From positions 154,064,473-154,128,472 of the forward strand of contig NC_134399.1 in NCBI RefSeq assembly GCF_050003625.1: a DNA stretch of 64,000 nt, given 5' to 3'. The notes beneath the pieces are model-generated. The model did not search any database. It worked only from the letters and a program-made list of their open reading frames with translations, and was not told the DNA's origin. Below, piece after piece: positions 57,499-64,000 of the stretch. How positions within the stretch are numbered: position 1 is the first letter of the stretch; each line of letters starts with the position of its first letter. A program made the position numbers and the translations under genes. Origin of the DNA: Haematobia irritans. Taxonomy: Eukaryota > Arthropoda > Insecta > Diptera > Muscidae.

Positions 57499-58815
57499 TG
57501 TGATTTTTTTCCTTTTGTGCAAAGAACGCATTTTTATCTTATTAAAAATTGTTTTATATGATTTTTAAAGTAAAAATAGCAGTGATTGATATAAGATCTC
57601 GATAATGGTGACAAAGTTTTGATTTTGATTATATGTAAAGTGTATCTTGTATTGTTGTTGTTGTATGGACGTATAAAGCCACACTATCGAATCCCGGCTC
57701 AGTTGAGTGAAAATTAATTTTCTTTAATTTTCGGATTTTCTCGTTTTTTTATGATTCGAAAATTTAAAAGAACGCGTATCTTGAAAATTGAGATTCAATA
57801 TCTTGATCCTAAGCCCTAGTGTGTGAGAGAGGGTTTTGCTATCGAATCCTATCGGGTTGGAAAAAAAAATAATTTTATATTTTGCTTAAACTTGATTTTT
57901 TCGTTTTTTTATTATTTTAAATTTCGGAAGACCTAAAAATTAGTAAAAGTAAAAGTTAAAAATTAATTTAAATCTGGTTTTGGTTTAATTTACTTTTTTT
58001 TCGTTATTAAAAATGATTTCGGTTTATCTTTGAATATTATTGGACTTTTCGCGGTACAAATATATTTAACCACTCATATACATATACATATTTATATATA
58101 TACCGTGATATCCGAACTGGATATATTCTTTTTCAGCTATTTTGTTTCTGTAATTACTCGTGAAATAACCGATCTCTGCATATCAATAGTGTATTATTCT
58201 TTTTTTATTTGCTTTGTATTTGCATTTTTTTGGGATAAAATAGAATATTGGGAATATATTGATTAGTGTTAAGGAAATTTTGTATTGGTATAATTCAGTT
58301 TTTTTTTTTAATTTCGTTTCGTATTAAATGCTTTTGGATTATTTCGAAATATTAATTGAATTCCTTTGCAAGTTGCCTTGATTTTAAGATGAAATGTTTT
58401 CTATGAATTATTCGGTTGAATAAATAATTATGGAGCACTAAATATATATTTTTTTGATTTCCTAACTGGGAGATGGGTTGAAGGTTGTTTGGGACCATGT
58501 ATAAATTCATTGCATACGGCTCATGGTCAAGGTTGGGAGGGGTAATATCAGATGTCAACATCCACACATCTGCTTAGCATCGAGTTTTCTTAATTTTTTC
58601 CCGATTCTTTCTATCCTATCCATCTTATTTTATCGCACGCATATTTTAAGTAATAGTTATTCTGTGGTTTTTTTGGCACATACTGAACCTGGTAGTTAAG
58701 TTTGAACCCCACCGATAGCCGACGAGCAGAGGCCGGATACCAGATGCGTGCCACTACATATTGGTTCAGAGCAGACTTGCCACTATTAGGAATTCCTAGA
58801 ACGTTGTATGCTACA

Positions 58816-59661
58816 GATAATTTATTATTTATGGCGCCCAACAAGTGTGGCCAACACAGTTTTAAATTTTTTTAATTATTTTTTTCCATCTTTGAATAAT
58901 TCAAAATATTTCGTTTGGCTTCACCTAGATTTTTTTTCCTTTCATTCTATTTTTCTTTTTAACTATTTTTTTCACCATTTGTATAGGAGTGATAGATTGT
59001 CGTAATTTTTGGCTTGTAACTTTTTAGGGTTTGTGCCCAAACCGATCTAATATATCTTATACTCTATATTTTTGTGTTATAGATCTTTTCATTGACGAAT
59101 TCTGGAATAGTTGTTATTGGATTATATATGGCTAATGGCAAACCGTCTTCGTTTGTGATAACATTTATAGTACCCTCATCGTTTTTGGTTTTCTGTTTTT
59201 TAAAAGAGCTAGTTTTCAGGATTTTTGTTATTGGATACATTAAGCTAGTAGCAAACCGTTTACGTAGTTTTAGGAAACATGATTCTCTTCTAATACTTTT
59301 CTAAGCAAGACAGGAAATTACTTAATTGGATTTATTTTTTTCAATTTAGTACCGTCTATGGCTTTTCTTTTAATTTTCTTCTATTTTTAAGGAATTTTCG
59401 ATGCAAAATAATTCTCAACCCATCACCAGTGATGGATTTCAAATTTTATGATATTGTTCAGTTTTTTTCTGTCGAGTATCTACCGTATTTATTTCACCAC
59501 TCACTGCTAATGTTAGTTATTATTATTAGGTGTTTATAAGAATTTTGTTGGGATTTTAATTTTTTTTTGTGGAATTTGAAATTTGAAATTTAGGTTATTT
59601 TGTAGTTATATTTTGTTCCGGATTTATTTTTTTTTAAGGTTTTATTTTGTTTCTTTTGGGA
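58816..59661 (+). other. Leader between proposed LTR and gag
   Basis: AT-rich and non-coding, with several T-rich tracts that could act as splice acceptors (for example before 59,592 and 59,639). Apart from the primer site, nothing is recognised. Confidence 0.5.
58832..58842 (+). promoter_or_regulatory. Candidate primer-binding site (tRNA-Lys)
   Basis: TGGCGCCCAAC is exactly complementary to the 3' end of insect tRNA-Lys (ending GTTGGGCGCCA). After a two-base AA insertion the match continues imperfectly as GTGTGGC. It would prime minus-strand DNA synthesis for the element. Confidence 0.6.
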
Positions 59662-61206
59662 ATGTCGCAAGATACGGAAAATTTGTCATTGCCTACTGGA
59701 TCTGAATGTCCACTTTGTAATCATTTGATTACTAGTCCACTTTATGGCATTGCTTCATCTTGTTCACATACTTTTCACAAGTCGTGTCTTGCTAAATATA
59801 TTAAGAAAAATAAAAATTGCCCTTCCTGTGGTGTGATAATAACTGTAGCTAACCAACCTTCGCCTATGATGACTCGTCTTCAATCGCAGAGAGCTTTAGA
59901 TTTCGATACCAGTCGTGTAGGTTTACAGGCTGCTGGCGAAACTTCACCGTCGTCACAAAATCAGGGTCAAGAGAGATCTGTTGTCCAGGAAACATTAGGC
60001 GTGGGGGACACTCAGTCTCCGGTGATGAATCGTACAGTTGATCAGGATAATATTCGTAGCATGATTTCTGCTGCAGTCAATGCTCAACAGGAAGAGATGA
60101 TGAACCGAATTACAGAACAATTAGCTAGAATGATTGATTCAAGCATTCAGTCCAGTTTAAGTCGATTTAATCAACCCCCTCACACAAATCAAATTTCGTC
60201 ACCTGTAGCGTCGAATTCTCGGCCTATTAATACTTCTCCAGCAGATCCTTTGTCAGTTCAAACTTTGGAACAATTGTTAGGAATACCGAATGATACGAAC
60301 CGGTCGTCAAATTTGCCAGCTCGAAATCTGGCCGGCTCAAATGTTTCTAATACCCCGAGTTTAGCTTCGTCTATTCGGCCTGATAAAGTTGGTCACATTA
60401 TTAGTAACTGGAAACTCAAGTTTTCTGGTGACCGAAATGGGATGTCTATTGAAAATTTTCTCTATAGAGTAGAGGCTTTGACTAGGGAAACCCTTGGAGG
60501 AAATTTCGAATTGCTTTGTCAACATATTTCTACATTATTTGAGGCAAAGGCTAGCGAGTGGTACTGGAGATACCACAAATCTGTCTCAACTATTCGTTGG
60601 TCTAGTTTATGTTCGGCTTTGAAAACCCAATATAAAGACTCTCGTACTGATGTTGATTGGACAGAGCTGATTCGGGATAGGAAGCAAATGTCGAATGAGA
60701 ATTTCGATTCGTTCTACGAGGCCATTGTCAATATTAGTGACAGGTTGTCTCAGCCTTTAGACGAGAAGGTTCTTATCGAAATTCTTAGGCGAAATCTTTT
60801 ACCGGAAATTCAGCATGAGATACTCAACGTTCGGATTGATTCCATAGCGCATTTGAGGGATATATGCTGTCGTAGAGAATTTTTTTTGCAGGATATTAGG
60901 AAGAGACATTTTCCATCAAAACCGACAAATTTTCGTAAGAACGTTCATGAATTATTGGCAGATTCAGATGATTCTTTAGAGGATTATGATGAGATATCCG
61001 CTATTTCATTAGTTTGTTGGAATTGCCGTAAGAGTGGCCACCGTTACCAGGATTGTCTGGAAGATCGGTCTATATTTTGCTTTGGATGTGGTGCTCCAAA
61101 TATTTATAAACCTAATTGTTCCACCTGTAATCCAAAAAACGGCCAGCCCAGTGCGCTGAAAAGTGCACGCAAACTGACGAAATCATCGAGCACGAACACC
61201 GATTAA
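59662..61206 (+). CDS. gag: Gag polyprotein with N-terminal RING-H2 finger (Ty3/Gypsy)
   Basis: 514 residues from the first ATG (59,662, GGGA before it). Residues 16-56 hold a complete RING-H2 finger, C16-x2-C19-x14-C34-x-H36-x2-H39-x2-C42-x10-C53-x2-C56, with the usual Pro in the last CPxC. Such folds bind zinc and often recruit E2 enzymes. Next is a Ser/Gln-rich linker with a likely helix (about 127-167). A capsid-like Retrotrans_gag region (about 250-412) follows, starting WKLKFSGDRNGMSIENFLYR. An acidic patch leads to a CCHC knuckle, CWNCRKSGHRYQDC (452-465). The second knuckle (473-486) has Ile where His is expected. The frame is intact. Near its end is a -1 slippery site (61,134). Gag should form the particle; the RING role is unknown. 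Confidence 0.9.
   Translation: MSQDTENLSLPTGSECPLCNHLITSPLYGIASSCSHTFHKSCLAKYIKKNKNCPSCGVIITVANQPSPMMTRLQSQRALDFDTSRVGLQAAGETSPSSQNQGQERSVVQETLGVGDTQSPVMNRTVDQDNIRSMISAAVNAQQEEMMNRITEQLARMIDSSIQSSLSRFNQPPHTNQISSPVASNSRPINTSPADPLSVQTLEQLLGIPNDTNRSSNLPARNLAGSNVSNTPSLASSIRPDKVGHIISNWKLKFSGDRNGMSIENFLYRVEALTRETLGGNFELLCQHISTLFEAKASEWYWRYHKSVSTIRWSSLCSALKTQYKDSRTDVDWTELIRDRKQMSNENFDSFYEAIVNISDRLSQPLDEKVLIEILRRNLLPEIQHEILNVRIDSIAHLRDICCRREFFLQDIRKRHFPSKPTNFRKNVHELLADSDDSLEDYDEISAISLVCWNCRKSGHRYQDCLEDRSIFCFGCGAPNIYKPNCSTCNPKNGQPSALKSARKLTKSSSTNTD
61134..61176 (+). promoter_or_regulatory. Programmed -1 frameshift signal between gag and pol
   Basis: The heptamer A AAA AAC (61,134-61,140) is in the correct gag register. 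After an 8-nt spacer comes a stem: CAGTGCG (61,149-61,155) pairs with CGC-AA-ACTG (61,168-61,176), with a 2-base bulge and a 12-nt loop. Slipping back one base places ribosomes on CGG at 61,140, in the open pol frame. The same heptamer is used at the gag-pro site of mouse mammary tumour virus. Confidence 0.8.
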
Positions 61207-64000
61207 AATCTTTTTATGTTGAAGATCCAATTATACGACCGAATACTGGAACTGATTTTCCGATTTCTATTTCCCCAGTAAAAATTTTAAAACCAATTAT
61301 ATCGACAAATTCTATTTTAACTGATGCTAATAATCAAGTTAATAGCGATTATGTTTCTTCTGATTTGACCAATTTTAATCGATTTTCACCTAAAAGGGGT
61401 GAAGTTGGGAAACATCCACCGACTTACTTTAAGCCTTTCCATGTACGTTTAGCTGAGTATGAGGCTAAACGGGCTGAGATTTTTAACAGTTCACCACTCA
61501 CTAAAAAGCAATCTCGTTCTACGGAGCGTATGCGTGATTTCTGGAATGTTATTAAACATACGCGTAGGGAACTTCTGTCTGTTGGTTCTGATAAACACGA
61601 TGATGTTAGGCCATATGCTCCTGTTGTACTTTTTGGTAGGACTATTAGTGGTTTATTGGACACGGGTGCAACTGTAAGCTGTTTGGGATCTGATGCTGCT
61701 AAAGAATTTTTGGATTCTAAACGGGTTTTTAGGAGATTTAGGACGTTTGTTCATACCGCAGATGGTAAGGGTATTACTGTTCTGGGCAAAGTGGATACTG
61801 ATATTGAATTTAAAGGGGTTTCGAAAGCTATTTCCCTTTATATTGTACCGGATTTGTCTCAAAATCTATATTTAGGTATGGATTTCTGGAAAATGTTTAA
61901 TTTATTGCCGCCCGATTTACTATCTTCTTTAGTTTTGCGACCTAGTCCAAATCAGGTTTCTGAGATTTCTATTCAACAGCCATTGTCAGATTTAGATAAA
62001 CGTCGTTTACAGGCTGTGGTTGATATGATACCATCGTTTGCGAGGCAAGGACTTGGTCGTACCTCTGTTATTTCTCACACGATTGATGTAGGTAATGCTA
62101 CGCCGATCAAGCAACGCCATTTTCCCGTTTCGCCTGCTATGGAGAAACTAATTTATGACGAGATTGATCGGATGCTAGCAATGGACATCATAGAGGAGTC
62201 AGATAGCGCGTGGTCTTCTCCCATGGTTCTAGTACGCAAGCCGGGGAAAGTTCGACTCTGTTTGGACAGCCGGAAAGTAAATTCAGTTACCGTCAAGGAT
62301 GCTTATCCTTTGCCCAATATTGACGGCATTTTGAGTCGACTTCCTCGTGCTGAGTACATAACGAGCTTGGACCTTAAAGACGCCTTCTGGCAAATTCCTC
62401 TTAACAAATCGTCGAAAGATAAGACAGCATTTACCGTTCCTGGCCGCCCCTTGTATCAATTTAAAGTTATGCCTTTTGGCTTATGCAATGCTCCTCAGAC
62501 CATGTCACGGCTGATGGACAAGGTGGTACCGGCGAATTTGCGAACGGAGGTGTTTGTCTATCTGGACGATTTGTTGATAGTATCCGATTCTTTCGATCGT
62601 CATTTAGAGGTTTTGCTAATTATCTCGCAACAGATCAAAAGTGCAGGGTTGACAATTAATATTGAAAAGTCGAAATTTTGTGTTCCTGAAGTTCGTTATC
62701 TTGGTCACCTTATTGGTCATGGGGTTATTCAGACAGATCCAGAGAAAGTTTCAGAGATTGTTGATTTCCCGACACCTCGGTCTGTTAAGCAACTCAGACG
62801 ATTTTTGGGTATGTCCGGTTGGTACCGAAAGTTTATCAGGAATTACGCGTCGGTTACTAGTCCTTTAACGGATTTACAAAAGGCTAACAGGAAATTTGTA
62901 TGGAATGAAGAAGCTCAAAAAGCTTTTGAAGAATTAAAGTCCATAATGTCAACCGCTCCAGTGCTGCATAGTCCAGATTTTTCGCAACCATTTTATATTC
63001 ATTGCGATGCTAGCAGTACTGGTATAGGAGGCGTTTTGGTGCAAAAATCAGCGGAGGGTGATGAAGTTCCTATTGCCTTTATGTCAAAGAAACTGAACCA
63101 AGCCCAACGCAAATATACAGTCACCGAACAGGAATGTTTAGCTGCTGTGCTAAGCATAAAAAAATTTAGAGCTTATGTGGAAGGACATGAGTTTACTATA
63201 GTGACCGATCACGCTTCACTGAAGTGGCTCATGTCCCAAACAGATCTCAATTCAAGGTTGGCACGATGGGCATTAAAGCTTCAAGGGTTTAAGTTTAAGA
63301 TTGAACACCGTAAAGGTTCGAGAAATATAGTTCCTGATGCACTTTCGCGTACTAACTGTGAGGATTTGTCCGAACTCGAGATATTCGAATTGTCCGATGT
63401 AGACAGGACTGGAGCTTTCGTGGATTTGAATTCCGAACATTTCAAAAGCCAACAATATTTGGATTTACTAGAAAGAGTTGGTAAGACAATTGACAAGACG
63501 CCAGATTTAAAGATAGTCGATGGCTTTCTTTACAGACGGACAGAACACTGCACCGGAGATCAATTGCGAGATGATTTCGCTTGGAAACTATGGGTTCCCA
63601 AAGAGTTAGTTTTGGAGCTTCTTAGGAAGGCACATGATAGTCCACTTTCGTCCCACTGCGGTATAAACAAGACCTTGGAGAGGATTCGTCGTTTTTATTT
63701 TTGGCCTAATCTGGTGAACGATGTTCGCGAGTACATTAACTCGTGTGAGATTTGCCAGAGTACGAAACATCCCAATTTTACTATGCGACCACCCATGGGA
63801 AAGACTAGCGAGACATTCAGATTTTTCCAAAAATTATACGTTGATTTCCTCGGTCCTTACCCACGTTCCAAGGCAGGGAATATTGGAATTTTTATTGTTG
63901 TCGATCATTTCAGTAAATTTTGTTTTCTGAAGCCTGTGAAGAAGTTCACTGCGGATGTTGTCGTTAAATATATGGAGCAAGAACTGTTTCACACTTTTGG
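61140..64000 (+). CDS. pol: Pol polyprotein, Ty3/Gypsy type (partial; cut by window edge)
   Basis: Open without a stop from 61,131 to the window end in the frame -1 to gag; the last upstream stop is at 61,128-61,130. Domain order is that of Ty3/Gypsy. The aspartic protease has LLDTGAT (DTG from 61,659). Reverse transcriptase has SAWSSPMVLVRKPGK-like, DLKDAFWQIPL and MPFGLCNAPQTM blocks and the catalytic YLDD at 62,559-62,570. RNase H has Asp at 63,006 (HCDASSTG), a TEQECLA Glu and TDH at 63,204. The integrase zinc finger has His 63,633, His 63,654, Cys 63,744 and Cys 63,753 (HHCC), and the first core Asp is at about 63,843 (YVDFLGP). The second and third integrase acidic residues and any env lie beyond the edge. 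Wording of the RT/RH blocks recalls the Osvaldo/Ulysses group (inference). Translation depends on frameshifting from gag. Confidence 0.92.

Larger units (their letters stand above)
55280..58815 (+). mobile_element. Proposed 5' LTR of a Ty3/Gypsy element (unusually long)
   Basis: The left edge is set by the break in the F1 stub, where the new sequence starts TGTAG. The right edge is set by an inverse CTACA (58,811-58,815) 16 bp before a tRNA-Lys-type primer site. Inside are a TATA box and initiator (55,833-55,867), an AATAAA (55,969) and tRNA-like modules. At about 3.5 kb this is far longer than most Gypsy LTRs, although Ulysses of Drosophila virilis is known for about 2-kb LTRs. The second LTR is outside the window, so the limits are unproven. 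Confidence 0.5.

Overview
The window looks like repeat-rich nuclear DNA of a higher fly (Diptera, probably Calyptratae and most likely a muscid such as a stable fly or horn fly). The reasons are the very AT-rich background, dense nested transposons, two mariner copies of the Himar1/irritans type (first described from the horn fly Haematobia irritans), and non-autonomous elements with the (GTCY)n/(TA)n core of dipteran mini-me elements. I see no prokaryotic gene organisation, and almost nothing here is ordinary single-copy coding sequence.

Layout. From 1 to about 45 kb the window is a patchwork of interspersed repeats. The dominant component is a composite element, called F1 here, with relatives F2 and F3. 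One end is a short hairpin reading TATACCC...GGGTATA. Next come a (TA)n/(GTCC)n core, an array of 153-bp units, often an array of a 29-bp unit, and finally a GGCC-rich hairpin ending in TACTTGTTTT. I count about eight near-complete F1 copies plus fragments, one F2 copy and two F3 copies. Among and inside them sit TIR elements with TA, TTAA or 8-bp target duplications (mariner-, piggyBac- and hAT-like MITEs), tRNA-derived SINEs, old mariner/Tc1 transposase fragments, two LINE remnants, and palindrome-rich elements that carry tRNA-like modules. Many are nested, so relative ages can be read from the sequence.

The one plausible host gene is at 45,689-49,161. It has two coding exons for a secreted protein of about 108 residues with a signal peptide and an RTKR furin-type site. 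Its 3.1-kb intron is filled with transposons. A 21-bp inverted repeat lies just upstream.

From 55,280 to the right edge is one large, apparently young Ty3/Gypsy LTR retrotransposon that broke an F1-type element. It has a TATA plus TCAGTT promoter, a candidate tRNA-Lys primer site, and a Gag with an N-terminal RING-H2 finger. A textbook -1 frameshift signal (A AAA AAC, an 8-nt spacer and a stem) leads into an uninterrupted protease-RT-RNase H-integrase frame that is cut by the window edge. Its proposed left LTR is unusually long (about 3.5 kb) and carries several tRNA-like modules. This element is the most noteworthy object in the window.
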